NCBI GenBank assembly: GCA_944472135.2
Contig: OX235267.1
Span: 23,871,349 to 23,935,348, forward strand
Length of the DNA stretch: 64,000 bases
Reading direction: 5' to 3'
Origin: Trichobilharzia regenti
Lineage: Eukaryota; Platyhelminthes; Trematoda; Strigeidida; Schistosomatidae
In this document: one piece after another, positions 34,194-44,859 of the stretch
How positions within the stretch are numbered: position 1 is the stretch's first letter
Layout: each line of letters opens with the position of its first letter
Notes under the pieces: model-generated
The model's database searches: none
What the model was told of the DNA's origin: nothing
Seen by the model: only the letters and a program-made list of their open reading frames with translations
Translations under genes and position numbers: made by a program

Positions 34194-34691
34194 TCCGCCA
34201 CACGTCGAATGTCTCCTTGCGTATTTATAATGATTTCGCGGTTTGCTTGCCAGTCTCTGCGATCTTCTAACTGATTCTGTGATATCATTTCCATCAGTAT
34301 CATCTAGACTTATTTCTGAATTATCTACAAAGTCAGGATTAGTAGCGGAGTCATTATAATCATAATCGGAACGACCTACCTCATTTATTCTCACTTGATC
34401 CAAGTGTCTGTTATGAACTGAATTATCTTCGATGTCTAATATCTTCACCATTTGATTTCCCATTCTTTGTAGTATGATACCAATAGAAGGTCTATAATCA
34501 TTCCCTCTGTAATAATGTACATCAGAAGTCGTGGACATCAGATGCTTTCTGAGAATTCGAGATTTGAATAGTTTTGCAGGACTTTCATGAGTACTTGTAT
34601 GCTCCGCATTGCGATATTGAAGTAAGAAGTTATCCACACATCTCTCTAGCTCATCAAAATTTTGAGGACTCATTGATGCTGTAGCACTCTG
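34182..34691 (-). pseudogene. Integrase C-terminus of outer gypsy copy
   Basis: Duplicates the last 163 residues of the pol frame that ends at 37,924, with Gln for Arg and Asn for Tyr at two sites. It includes the tail of the integrase core (LLQYRNAEHTSTHESPAKL) and the acidic C-terminus. It begins abruptly at the inversion joint near 34,690 and its stop codon lies inside the LTR. Confidence 0.9.
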
Positions 34692-34696
34692 ATGTC

Positions 34697-37600
34697 ATGC
34701 TTTCTAAAGTCGAAAATACAAGTGGTCATGGAAAGCAATCCAAACTGCCGTCCACAGGTAATAGAATGCAGCCAGAGATCAAAAACATTAAACCGTGTTT
34801 TTCCTGTGGAAAGTTACATCTACGAAGCACTTGCCGTTTTCGGGGTGCTAAGTGTCACAAATGTGGTAAAGTTGGACACATCAAGACTGTTTGCAGAAGT
34901 TCGAATACTTATGTTACTCAGAATCCTGATAATTCTTCCAATTTATCTGGTAAAATGCAGTCGATGTCTCTTTCAACTTTTCCCAATACTCAATCTCATC
35001 TAATGAGAACCTTCACTACAAGTTCAGGCAAGTCCCATTGTTTTATAATTGATACTGGGAGTACTGAATCTATAATTTCTAAGAAAGATTTACAATCGAT
35101 TTGTAAGAATGTCCAGATAGACCCTACTACTAGTTCAATTACAGGCATAACTGGTCATAAATTACCTCTTATCGGTGCTACTAACATTTCTTTGAAATCA
35201 GACAGTGGTAATTTTGTAAATATTCCCTTTCTTGTTAGTGAATATGGTCCATCTTTATTGGGATTAAAAGCCCTTAGATTGTTAAATGTCGAAATCTCAC
35301 TTTGTACTGAGTTGTTTGATGAATCTTTGTTCAGAGAATTACTTCTCCAATGTTCAAAGAGTGTAGGTGGTATGAAGATTCAGCCCATCCATCTTGAAAT
35401 AGAGGGTGATCCTATCTTCCTGAAACGCCGATTAATTCCATATGGATTGCGAGATGCAGTTAAGAAAGAGTTAGACAAGTTGGTTGAGCAAGGCATACTT
35501 ATGCCAGTTGAGTCTTCAAATTGGGCTACTCCTATTGTTACGCCACTAAAGGCTGATGGAAAAACACCTAGAATTTGTGGTGACTACCGCCTTACACTCA
35601 ATAGTCGTCTACTACAGCAAAGTTGCACTACTCTAGAAACTGAAGACATTCTCTACAAGCTACATGGCTCAAGATACTTTTCCAAAATAGATCTAAAAGA
35701 TGCCTATTTGCAAATTCCTCTTGATGAGGCGTCTAGTGCATTAACAACCATTAATACTCCATTTGGATTGTTCAAGTATAAGTTCTTGCCTTTTGGTTTA
35801 AAGGTTTCACCTGCAATATTTCAAAATGTAATAAATCAGATGATAGATGGATTAGATGGTGTTGAGTCATACCAAGACGACATTATAGTTCATGGTCCTA
35901 ATATCGAATTGCATAATGAACGTCTTTTAAAACTGTTCAGGCGTTTATGTGAGAATAATGTTCTTGTTAATCCATCTAAATGCCATTTCACTTTGTCGTC
36001 TGTATCATGCTTGGGATACACAGTAGACTCCGAAGGTTTCAGACCTGATGCTAGTCGTTTGGCACCTCTAATTCAAGCACCGTCACCTAATAATATGTCA
36101 TCGTTGAGATCATGGATAGGTACTCTTCAGTTTTACTCCAGATTCATTCCCAACTTCACTCAACGGTTATCTCCACTTTTTGAGATTGTCTCCAGTAAAC
36201 AGTTTAAGTGGGAACAACAACATGAGAATATCTTGCGAAAAACTTTGGAGTTTCTTAATAAACAAGCTTTCTTAAGACCTTTTTCATCGAAAGATAAGTC
36301 TGTTCTCACTACAGATGCTTCTCCTATGGGTATAGCTGCAGTACTTGAGCAAAATGGACAACCTGTTATTTGTATTTCAAGACGTCTAAGTAAGAGTGAA
36401 CAAGGGTACTCACAAACCCAGAAAGAAGCTCTAGCAGTTGTATGGGCAATAAGACGCTTGCACAAGTATCTCTTTGGTACTAAGTTTCACATAGTTACTG
36501 ATCATCAAGCTTTGAAATTCATTTACAATCCAGAAAAATCTTTGAATAAATCATCTGCTGCTATGGTTCAAAGATGGAGTTTAGAACTAAGTGCATATGA
36601 TTACACTATTGAACATAGATCGGCAAAGGATATACCTCATGCAGACTTCTTATCTCGTTATTCATTATTTGAAAATGTTGCTAATGATACTGATTGCTTA
36701 TTAGTCCAGCCGTTACCGGTGGATCGAGTTCGACTTATAAATGATACTCGGAAATATTACGGATGCGTTATAAATGCAACAAAAAGAGGTTGGAATGTTC
36801 AGTGTAAGCGAAGATTTCCAGACTTTTATAAGCGAAGAGATGAGATTTCAGTCCATCCTGAAGGATTTCTATGTCTGAATGACAGAATTATTATTCCTCC
36901 AACATTAAGATCTGCGATTTTGGATGATCTACATTCTGCTCATCTAGGAGCTGATAAGATGAAATCATTAGCACGCCTAACATGCTGGTGGCCGGAAATT
37001 GATGCTGACATTAACAAAAGATCAAAGAGCTGTTCTAGCTGTTTACATAAAATGTCCTATGGGAAGTCATCGTGGACACCGTGGCCTGCATCTTGTGAGG
37101 TTTGGCAGCGTATTCATGCAGATTACTGTGGTCCATTCTTAAATTCATATTATGCTTTAGTTATTGTGGATTCTTATTCTAGATGGCCAGAAGTCATCAT
37201 TACAGATAGTCCTAATGCCAAATTCACTCACAGAGCGTTGAGAAAGATTTTTAGTCGAGAAGGAATTCCAGATGTCTTAGTTACTGACAATGGTACTCAT
37301 TTTACGGAGAAGAACTTCAATGATTGGCTCAAACATATAGGTTGTCGTCATTTGTACACAGCACCACGTCATCCTCAGTCAAACGGGTTGGCAGAAAATT
37401 TTGTACGAACATTAAAGAGTGCTATAGCATCAATGAGTCCTCAAAATTTTGATGAGCTAGAGAGATGTGTGGATAACTTCTTACTTCAATATCGCAATGC
37501 GGAGCATACAAGTACTCATGAAAGTCCTGCAAAACTATTCAAATCTCGAATTCTCAGAAAGCATCTGATGTCCACGACTTCTGATGTACATTATTACAGA

Positions 37601-37924
37601 GGGAATGATTATAGACCTTCTATTGGTATCATACTACAAAGAATGGGAAATCGAATGGTGAAGATATTAGACATCGAAGATAATTCAGTTCATAACAGAC
37701 ACTTGGATCAAGTGAGAATAAATGAGGTAGGTCGTTCCGATTATGATTATAATGACTCCGCTACTAATCCTGACTTTGTAGATAATTCAGAAATAAGTCT
37801 AGATGATACTGATGGAAATGATATCACAGAATCAGTTAGAAGATCGCAGAGACTGGCAAGCAAACCGCGATATCATTATAAATACGCAAGGAGACATTCG
37901 ACGTGTGGCGGATGTGGTGATTGA
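34697..37924 (+). CDS. pol: Gag C-terminus plus Pol of rearranged gypsy element
   Basis: A 1,075-residue open frame. It starts in late Gag with two zinc knuckles (CFSCGKLHLRSTC and CHKCGKVGHIKTVC, residues 34-70). The protease has IIDTGSTESII (Asp at residue 119). RT has RICGDYRLTLN, FSKIDLKDAYLQIPL and YQDD at residue 392. RNase H has LTTDASPMGIAAVLEQ and IVTDHQAL. Integrase has an HHCC finger (HLGADKM..CWWPEI..CSSC) and a DDE core with HADYCGPF, VTDNGTHF and HPQSNGLAENFVRTLK. The frame has no stop, but gag is split off and inverted, so no complete element RNA can be made from this locus. The ATG at 34,697 is probably not the true start. The stop lies 12 bases inside the LTR. Confidence 0.93.
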   Translation: MLSKVENTSGHGKQSKLPSTGNRMQPEIKNIKPCFSCGKLHLRSTCRFRGAKCHKCGKVGHIKTVCRSSNTYVTQNPDNSSNLSGKMQSMSLSTFPNTQSHLMRTFTTSSGKSHCFIIDTGSTESIISKKDLQSICKNVQIDPTTSSITGITGHKLPLIGATNISLKSDSGNFVNIPFLVSEYGPSLLGLKALRLLNVEISLCTELFDESLFRELLLQCSKSVGGMKIQPIHLEIEGDPIFLKRRLIPYGLRDAVKKELDKLVEQGILMPVESSNWATPIVTPLKADGKTPRICGDYRLTLNSRLLQQSCTTLETEDILYKLHGSRYFSKIDLKDAYLQIPLDEASSALTTINTPFGLFKYKFLPFGLKVSPAIFQNVINQMIDGLDGVESYQDDIIVHGPNIELHNERLLKLFRRLCENNVLVNPSKCHFTLSSVSCLGYTVDSEGFRPDASRLAPLIQAPSPNNMSSLRSWIGTLQFYSRFIPNFTQRLSPLFEIVSSKQFKWEQQHENILRKTLEFLNKQAFLRPFSSKDKSVLTTDASPMGIAAVLEQNGQPVICISRRLSKSEQGYSQTQKEALAVVWAIRRLHKYLFGTKFHIVTDHQALKFIYNPEKSLNKSSAAMVQRWSLELSAYDYTIEHRSAKDIPHADFLSRYSLFENVANDTDCLLVQPLPVDRVRLINDTRKYYGCVINATKRGWNVQCKRRFPDFYKRRDEISVHPEGFLCLNDRIIIPPTLRSAILDDLHSAHLGADKMKSLARLTCWWPEIDADINKRSKSCSSCLHKMSYGKSSWTPWPASCEVWQRIHADYCGPFLNSYYALVIVDSYSRWPEVIITDSPNAKFTHRALRKIFSREGIPDVLVTDNGTHFTEKNFNDWLKHIGCRHLYTAPRHPQSNGLAENFVRTLKSAIASMSPQNFDELERCVDNFLLQYRNAEHTSTHESPAKLFKSRILRKHLMSTTSDVHYYRGNDYRPSIGIILQRMGNRMVKILDIEDNSVHNRHLDQVRINEVGRSDYDYNDSATNPDFVDNSEISLDDTDGNDITESVRRSQRLASKPRYHYKYARRHSTCGGCGD

Positions 37925-38105
37925 CTATTTCTATCTCTGTATTGTTTAAATACTTACTGTTGATTGTTAATATTTTCTTATATGAATTGAATAATAATTC
38001 CGCTAAATACAAATTCCTGAATTCCGCCCTCTCTGTGTTTTGTTTGGATTCTTGTAATTCGGTCATCTCGAAATACTAATATTACGATTACAATAAATTA
38101 CTACA
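37913..38105 (+). repeat. Internal, inverted LTR of rearranged gypsy element
   Basis: 193 bases starting TGTGGTGATTGAC and ending AATTACTACA, opposite in orientation to the two outer LTRs. The last bases of pol (GAT TGA) overlap its start. Its 3' CA is joined directly to the interior of gag. Confidence 0.93.
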
Positions 38106-38397
38106 GTACCAGTTTGTTGAACTGAGCCCTCTCTCTGGTCTCAAATGTAGTTACATGAAAGTGATTTATAAGAAGTTCACGCAGTTTATTATATGGCGGA
38201 GAAATCGGTTTATCTGGAAATGACAGAGTCTTCACTAGGCTATATGCATCTAGCCCAATAGCAGTGATGAAATGTGCTGGAATTTTGTCATCCCGAACAT
38301 TCTTTGAAATGCACCACGCATCGAAGCATTCCAAACAATCAGCAATCTCCCGCGGAGACCCATTAATAGGAAATTTTCCCAGTTTATTTAGTTCCAT
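38101..38397 (-). pseudogene. gag: Gag N-terminus of outer gypsy copy
   Basis: Starts with an ATG at 38,397, 13 bases after the LTR and overlapping the primer-site region (AATTGGCGTCGCGATGG). The blocks CLECFDAWCISKNV and HFITAIGLDAYSLVKTL are capsid-like. It stops where the internal LTR begins and lacks the later Gag part, which is found inverted at 34,697. Confidence 0.85.
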
Positions 38398-38410
38398 CGC
38401 GACGCCAATT

Positions 38411-38603
38411 TGTAGTAATTTATTGTAATCGTAATATTAGTATTTCGAGATGGCCGAATTACAAGAATCCAAACAAAACACAGAGAGGGCGGAATCCAGG
38501 AATTTGTATTTTGCGGAATTATTATTCAATTCGTATAAGAAAATATTAACAATCAACAGTAAGTATTTAAACAATACAGAGATAGAAATAGTCAATCACC
38601 ACA
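38411..38603 (-). repeat. 5' LTR (outer) of rearranged gypsy element
   Basis: 193 bases, TGTGG to CTACA on the minus strand, followed by AATTGGCGTCGCG and the gag ATG. It is nearly identical to the other two LTRs. Confidence 0.93.
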
Positions 38604-39095
38604 TTTAAACACAATAAATCCATGCATGCAATGGTAAAGGAGTTGCGTAATAAAGACATGATATGCGTTAGATTCAAGGTGACTAGTAAATTAAGTAACA
38701 ATGTACTGAGTTCAACTCAAATCATAGAAACAAGAGACAAGCAGAATTACAGATTATAAAAGGGAGTAAGGTTAAAGGCAAAGATTACGTAATCGAATGA
38801 GAGATGATTACGTAATGCATGCATCCATTTGCTTTGTTTAAACTTGGACTGCCTGTGTAAAAACTATATAAGCGCAATTTCCTGAGCACTGCTCATTAAT
38901 TGCGGAACTTTCTGTCAAGTGACATCATGAAAAAACTTGCAAGTATGTTAGGACTTTTCTGTGCATAAACCTCATAATTTATTTAGGCTGTAAGCAGCAG
39001 CTGATGAGAAGCCAACGAAGTCAACAAAGGATGTTACCATATTATTCTGCACAGACCACTGTTGTTTTTGCTTTATTCAAATTCATCAAGAGGAA
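38604..39095. repeat. Penelope-like tail (minus) joined to terminal repeat (plus)
   Basis: 38,604-38,825 is the inverse of the Penelope-like tail at 41,690-41,880 (GTCTCTTGTT..TGATTTGAG..GAACTCA order). 38,826-39,095 is the terminal repeat in plus orientation and is the mirror of 33,853-34,000 plus 33,040-33,175. A hammerhead core starts CTGATGAG at 39,001, but its second box is CGAAG, so it is probably dead. From 39,096 to 39,839 nothing else is recognised. Confidence 0.65.
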
Positions 39096-39839
39096 TAAAT
39101 GCATGTAATGTCAAGAATGATAATGAGCTTTATTCTAAGACAGTACTTATCATACAATGTGGAATTCTGAGCATGTTTTTACGGTATTATATCCAATTTA
39201 CTGGATAACAGCAAAAAGAAAAAATAATATTACAGGGTATAGGTAGCCAGAATTTATGAATAGCAGCTTTATACTACTAACAGTGAGAATAAAGTCAAAA
39301 ATGTACAAAAGTGTAAAATAATAATGATAATAACGTTAATAACTGAAAGTGTAAGATAGTTGAAATAGTCTTACCAAAGATTACAAATAGGAGAAAGTAA
39401 AAGAGTCAGTTGTTTTGATCATAACATAGTGAGCTGTAGGTCTCACGTTTAACGTTATCTCTGTCACACAGAACGCGGGTCAATTAGGATATCGTTAAGT
39501 TTTTGTACTTGGTTGTACGAGTGTATAGTTTTTATAATGACTTCTATTTTAACCTGGTGAGATGTAAGGGGAGAGTTGCGAATAGAGAGGGTGTTATGAG
39601 TCAGACCAAATGGATTCAGACCATTTCTCAAATGAGTTAAGGTGTCTGTTGACTAAAATAGTAACGGGCTCGCTGACTTAGTGGCATATCACTTGCCCTT
39701 CTGACAATAGTCAATACCCTTCGCAACGTGAAGTATTATTCTAGTTCTATCACAGATAATAAAATATTGATACAAGAACAGAACTTGTTCACTGTGGTAG
39801 AGTATAATTCCATTATGGGTAAAATTTATTTTGACAAAA

Positions 39840-40345
39840 TCTCACAGTGTTATAAAATTATATTTACTGATGACCACGTTTCGAGCATAATTTATTACTG
39901 CTCATAATCATATCGACTTACTCAAACAACTTTCTGACTTCATTAACATAATTCCATTATTTTTCATCTCTCGATTTAATTGGTGTTAATATTTTCTATA
40001 TTTATCACATTAGTGATGAGTCATTCCTACTGCATGTGTTGAATGTGGATTCAGTAATCAACCTCTCTCTCTCCACCTAACTATATTACTTCATAGAAGC
40101 GTAACTCTGTCACACCCTATTGTGTGTTAATGCATGCAGTGGGAGTGCTGAGTTCTTTTCTAAATTATTTATCTCCGCGAGGTCAATTATTCTTATCTTA
40201 GCTAAGGTTATAAAAAATAGTGGAATTATATCAACGATGTCAGAAAGTTGTATGAGTGACTTGATATGATTATGAGCAGTAAGAAATTCTTCTCGAAATG
40301 TTGTCAGTAAATATTACTTTATAATACTGTGAGACTTTATCGAAA
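39840..40345. repeat. Inverted repeat, arms of about 125 bases
   Basis: Arms 39,840-39,965 and 40,212-40,345 are reverse complements at roughly 80 percent, with GATATGATTATGAGCAGTAA and GTCAGAAAGTTGT clearly shared. The spacer is about 250 bases. No coding sequence. From 40,346 to 40,927 there is only AT-rich DNA with a short G run at 40,404. Confidence 0.75.
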
Positions 40346-40927
40346 TTAAAATTTTTCTCCGCAATGAAATAGTCTTTATCGAGTAACACAGGAAAGATTA
40401 AGTGGGGGGGGGGAGGAGTACAAAAAACCATAGGTAATATGCAAGTGTTTACAAATTCTAAAAAGTAGATGTTGAGTGATATTTGATTTTCTTAACTTCT
40501 TAATGTAATAGGTTAAAAAGAAACATTTTCTTATAAATTGACCAGATATGAGATGAACAAGAACAAACAACATAATGGCAATAAGAGTGCTAATAATAAT
40601 AATAATAAAATTATAGGAGGAGATTGAAAAGACTGAAAATTAATTATGAATAGAGCATGATCAAATCAATTGCAGCTTTTGGGATTTCTGAGATCTTCAT
40701 TGACTTCAGCGTGCATTTCTTCACCAACCGACACCAGTAAGAGGATTACTGTAAACCAGATAGTATTGAACAGCTAGTTTGTCCAACTCTTAGACTCTCT
40801 AGCGGCGTGGAGGCATGGCAACACTAAGGACTTTCAGGTTATGAGTTAGACACGCCCCAAATAGGAATGTCTTAACTTATTCTCTTTGTTGAACTTAGAA
40901 TATGTTGTTTAAGTAAGTTTTGAGTAA

Positions 40928-41539
40928 TTGTCTATAAATGCAGTTTTTCCCAAACTTATTTCACTTTATGAATTTGAACAAAGCAAAATCAGCGGTTTGT
41001 ATGGAATAAGAAGGTACCATCGTGAAGGTTTAAACCTTCAAAACAAATCACGATGGGAAAGAAGCCTGTCTTCATACAACTCGATTTCAAGTGGTAATAA
41101 TAACATTCCAGAAATAGTCAACAGAAGATTGAATATCTTACTAGCTAGAACCTATCCCGCAACTCAGTTAGTTCCCACTTACCGGACAACATGCTATTTA
41201 GTGCACTCAAAGGTCGACAGATGTCCTTATTTTAGCTCTAACTGTGTATGCAAATCTACATGTATCTGTTCCAACGAAAGAACAAAACTTCGATTTTTTC
41301 AAAATGTAACAAACGCTTTCAATAGCAGAGTTCCAAGGTGTCTCATCGGTACTGGTCATTTGGTGGATACCATGAATTCCCTAAGAATTGTCAATAGAAA
41401 ATATTGCTTAATTGTCCTCAAGTTTGTCGAAGCGGTCGCTATCAGAGTCCTGAAACTCAGTATACGCGTTCAGAAAGAAGCAGTTATCTGTCTTTTTGGC
41501 CTGGTAACTCGATACCTTTACTCCTTCTATATTAGATAA
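40928..41539 (+). pseudogene. Penelope-like element, ORF C-terminal relic
   Basis: A 203-residue frame with the order of a Penelope C-terminus: NNNIPEIVNRRLNILLART, LVPTYRTTCYLVH, a Cys cluster (CPYFSSNCVCKSTCICS) and the end block LKFVEAVAIRVLKLSIRVQKE. The GIY-YIG catalytic residues cannot be identified with confidence, so the nuclease is likely dead. A tail and a terminal repeat of the same family follow at 41,690-42,125. Confidence 0.6.
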
Positions 41540-41689
41540 GTTTGCTTTAAATATCCCGCTGGATGACGGTTTGAGCATTGTCTTGTATATATTTTATGAA
41601 TTTCTCTCTCCCCAACTTCCCCTTGTTGTTTGTTGACAATTTCCATATCTCCGGCATCGACCTTGCGTTATTCCCTTGCTCTCTCTTTC

Positions 41690-42125
41690 ATCTGATCATG
41701 TAATCCTTGACTTTAACGTATTCCCTTTCGCTATAATGTAATTTTTCTTGTCTCTTGTTCTTATGATTTGAGCTGAACTCACCAATTTGTTACTCAGCTT
41801 ATTAGTCACTGATGATCTTATCCACCTCCTGTTTTTATTACTCAACTTCTTTGCCACTATATCCAAGCATCTATTTTTTTCTTTAAACTTGAACATGCTG
41901 TGTATAAATTATATGGGCATAATCTCTCAGCACTGTTTACAAAGTATGCAGTCTTTCGTTAACTAACATCATGTCATATTTGCAAGTATGTTATAGCTGT
42001 TCTCTACATAGACCTAATTAATTCCCCTAGACTGTTCGCAGATGATGAGGAGCTACCGAAATAAACGCTGGTGACATTTTGTTCTGCACAAACCGTTATC
42101 TTTGCTTTAATCAAAATCCGGTTTC
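41690..42125 (+). repeat. Penelope-like tail and terminal repeat
   Basis: 41,690-41,880 is the inverse of 38,640-38,825. 41,880-42,125 parallels 38,840-39,095 (TGTGTATAAA, GTGACATCATG-like, TTGCAAGTATGTTA, TTCTGCACA). The hammerhead site reads GATGATGAGGAGCTAC followed by CGAAA at about 42,043-42,066, so the first box is altered. From 42,126 to 42,516 nothing is recognised. Confidence 0.6.
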
Positions 42126-42516
42126 TTACAAAGAATTCAAACATCATTATAACGATTATCTTAGTAGTCATAAATAGTGTAGTGTATCTATTAAGAAATA
42201 TATGACTGTTGAAGAATACTTTTAACTTGTTGTGTGCAGTCTGCTGTTCTGTTATTATGTGTGCAAGATGTCTTGCTGATTTATGTTTCATTGTCTTGCC
42301 AGTTACTCCAGTCAGTGTTTCAAAAAGGAAATTCTCGTCATGTGATATTATTTACCTTGTTAGTGTACATACTCAATAAAATTGTGGTATGGAATCTAAA
42401 GCAACTTTAAACTTCTTATTTATTGTTTTTTCTATCAACTATCCCTTTACCATAACAAGAGTACAGTTTGTTACTATAGAATATCAAGTAGTAAAATTTA
42501 AAAATCTTCCTCCTAC

Positions 42517-43015
42517 TGTGGTGAGAGCTGGCAGTTAGTCAAAATTGGTGGACAGTAATTTACGTCAATGTTTATTTCCCCGATATTGGTCTTGAGAAAC
42601 ATAAGAACAAAGACTTTGCGTAGGCGGATACAGTTAGCATATAGATGATCTGACATTCAAGAGACAGCCGCAAAGAGATGCAAGGTTAACTTTCAGTAAG
42701 AAGCAACCAATCAGAAGACTGTTTTTCTGCTAAAAATAATCTATTTTTTTATTTTGATTACAGCTTGATTCCACACTGTATTTTTTGGTACAAGTATGGA
42801 ATTTTCAGCATGGATATCGGTAGCCCAAATTGTGCAGGCCGACCATAGATATCAGGTGTACGTTGGTAGAGGGTCGAACCTCGGACCATGGTGCATGGTC
42901 GGCAAGAGTCCTATCCACTGTGCCACCGACGCAATATATATATGAAAATCCATAAATATGTGTTGATTCCTTTAATAAACGATCTGTTGCCTGGCCCTTG
43001 TCTTCTGTTGTTACA
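42517..43015 (+). mobile_element. Solo LTR of third gypsy family, with SINE inside
   Basis: Starts TGTGGTGAGAGC and ends CTTCTGTTGTTACA, like the LTR at 62,755-63,080. Shared internal blocks are CAACCAATCAGAAG, ATGTGTTGATT, AACGATCTGTTGC and CCCTTGTCTTCTG. SINE copy C splits it. No internal element sequence is left. The flanks (CTAC, CTTC) are only loosely alike. Confidence 0.8.
42742..42933 (-). repeat. tRNA-derived SINE, copy C
   Basis: Same family as copy A, in minus orientation, with both tRNA-like boxes (the B box is mutated to GGTTCGACCCT) and a T-rich run at the plus-strand left end. It lies inside the solo LTR. Confidence 0.87.
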
Positions 43016-43463
43016 CTTCTATATTACTTTTAAATTTTACCTTTCACTTTTTTAATTCAGTAGGAAGTTTTGACCTGATTAGAAAGTGAAACTGAGAGAA
43101 TTTATGAATAACAACCCTTACTTTGCTTCAATTGTCGAATCCTGTATCAATTGCGTCATAGATATTTTAGTCACCATGTAGTGTACGTGGTGTACTGTCT
43201 AACTTATGAGCAACAACTTATTCAATTTATTCTGTTATTTTAAAGCTCAAATGAATGGTGGAGATCTCTGTCACTTCAGATGCTCATTTAATTTGTGACA
43301 GACAAATTAACACAATTTTTATACTTATCATAAATTTATGTGAGAATATTTTAGTAGGTATGACTACTTATAGTAACAATGTGAAATAGGATTTATTGAT
43401 GAAATCATGGAAGCTGAACACTTTAAACTGGCCACTAACCAACTTCCGAAGTAGGCCATTTTC

Positions 43464-43920
43464 ATGAACCTGGAATTCAAAGGTGATCAGGCTTCATTTA
43501 TACTCAAAATTCGTCTTTCGAAATCAATCAATAAGACGTTCTTTGCAGCTAATTTGCAGTTTACTGTTTGTACAAAAACTAAGCTCCCTGATCTGGCCAC
43601 CTCAATATGTATTTGTCAGTTCACCTACTCTTGTAGAGCAAGATACATAGGCCATAGTCATAGAATGCTTGCCACATGGATATGAGAGCACTATCCAAAA
43701 CGTCTTTATAAAGAAGAATGGAAAGATGCGAGAAGCTACATTCTAAAATACTTAATTGACTTCTATCACTCAGCCAACCCTGAAAATGATTACAAGATCA
43801 TCTGTCGATTCCCTGCAAACTTACTGCATTTTCTTCATCCCAAATATCTAAAGACAGAGGAAACCTTGGTCATTCACAAATTCAATTCAGACCTTTGTGG
43901 ACAAAAGAAGTATGTATAGT
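43464..43920 (+). pseudogene. Penelope-like GIY-YIG nuclease relic 1
   Basis: FKGDQASFILKIRLSKSINKTFF begins the trace. CICQFTYSCRARYIGHSHRML is the GIY-YIG start. After a stop at 43,684 the frame continues with EHYPKRLYKEEW, ILKYLIDFYHSA and the end block LVIHKFNSDLCGQKKYV. Its order fits the C-terminal nuclease of Penelope-like elements. Stops make it inactive. 43,016-43,463 holds nothing recognised. Confidence 0.75.
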
Positions 43921-44084
43921 CCTTATTTCTACCTTCCCCATAGAGGAGAAAGGAGGAGGTAAAAGATTTATTTACTTTACGTTTTGTTTATTTAATCTAA
44001 GTAGCTTTTCCTTATTATTAAGATTTTTTTCTAACGGTAAAAGACAACAGACTTGATAACGGAATGACCTCGACACTTCAAACT

Positions 44085-44365
44085 GCGTATACCAATTTGA
44101 GTGTGTTTGTGGAAGCAAATGCATAGGTCGTACGGAAAGGCGATTGTCTACTCGCATGATGGAGCATTCGCCGAAATGGTTGAGAATAGCTGAGTACCAA
44201 AATCTTCAATAACAAAACATCTTGTAGATTACGGACATGATATCGACGCGGTCAAGTCAAACAAGAAGATGCTTGCAATTGCAGAGGCTTGTGCAATTCG
44301 AGTTTATAAACCAGGTTTCTGTGTACAAAAAGAGATGGTCGTGGCTCTGAATCTACCATGGTAAT
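44085..44365 (+). pseudogene. Penelope-like GIY-YIG nuclease relic 2
   Basis: YQFECVCGSKCIGRTERRL and MMEHSPKWL give the nuclease start. After a one-base shift near 44,203 come SITKHLVDYGHDID, IAEACAIRVYKPGFC and VQKEMVVALNLPW with a stop. The motif order is that of a Penelope C-terminus and it is better kept than relic 1. The end of an ORF here is followed 400 bases later by a terminal repeat with a hammerhead core. Confidence 0.8.
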
Positions 44366-44744
44366 ACGTTTTACTTATTATTCTACCTCTTATTACTATT
44401 ATTATTCTTGATTCATTTAAAACTATCCTTTATCAGTAGGATTATCTTAACTCACTCCAACACTATCATTATTGTTATTATCACCATTACTATTGATATT
44501 AATCTGTTTGCAACTCTTGTTATATTCTCTAATGTCTAATTGTTTATCTAAGTGATGTAATTGAAGCGTAATGCAATTTATCTTAATTTTGATCTCTCAT
44601 ACTCTCTCTCCTCTTATCTATTTGAACATGACCTGGAAAACATTCGCACGTGTCTTTCTGCATGATTAATTCAATGTAGTTTGTTTACTTATCAGTTTTA
44701 TATCTCCCAATGTAATTTCAAAAGTATATATATCCGTGTATGTA

Positions 44745-44790
44745 GAGTATTCAGCTGATGAGTTCTACCGAAACTTGATGAATTCATTAA
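44745..44790 (+). ncRNA. Hammerhead ribozyme core in Penelope-like terminal repeat
   Basis: CTGATGAG (44,755-44,762), a six-base stem-loop II region TTCTAC, then CGAAAC (44,769-44,774). Both conserved core boxes are intact. TATTCA before and TGAATT after could form part of stem I. Stem III is not obvious to me. Hammerheads in Penelope-like terminal repeats are established knowledge; activity here is not shown. Confidence 0.55.
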
Positions 44791-44859
44791 ACCCTGCTTT
44801 ATCAACCTTTAATGCTTGCTTTAAAATCCGTATCGGGGAATAAATGTTTTTTATTTCGG

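Larger units (their letters stand above)
34001..38603 (-). mobile_element. Rearranged Ty3/gypsy element with inverted interior
   Basis: Two 193-base LTRs, 34,001-34,193 and 38,411-38,603, lie in the same (minus) orientation and are flanked by TTTAA on both sides (33,996-34,000 and 38,604-38,608). Inside, the gag start (38,397-38,106) and the last third of integrase (34,691-34,182) are on the minus strand as expected. The middle, about 34,692-38,105, is inverted and contains gag finger, pol and a third LTR on the plus strand. The terminal CA of that LTR abuts the gag sequence exactly. The two integrase ends differ at only two residues over 163. Confidence 0.93.
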
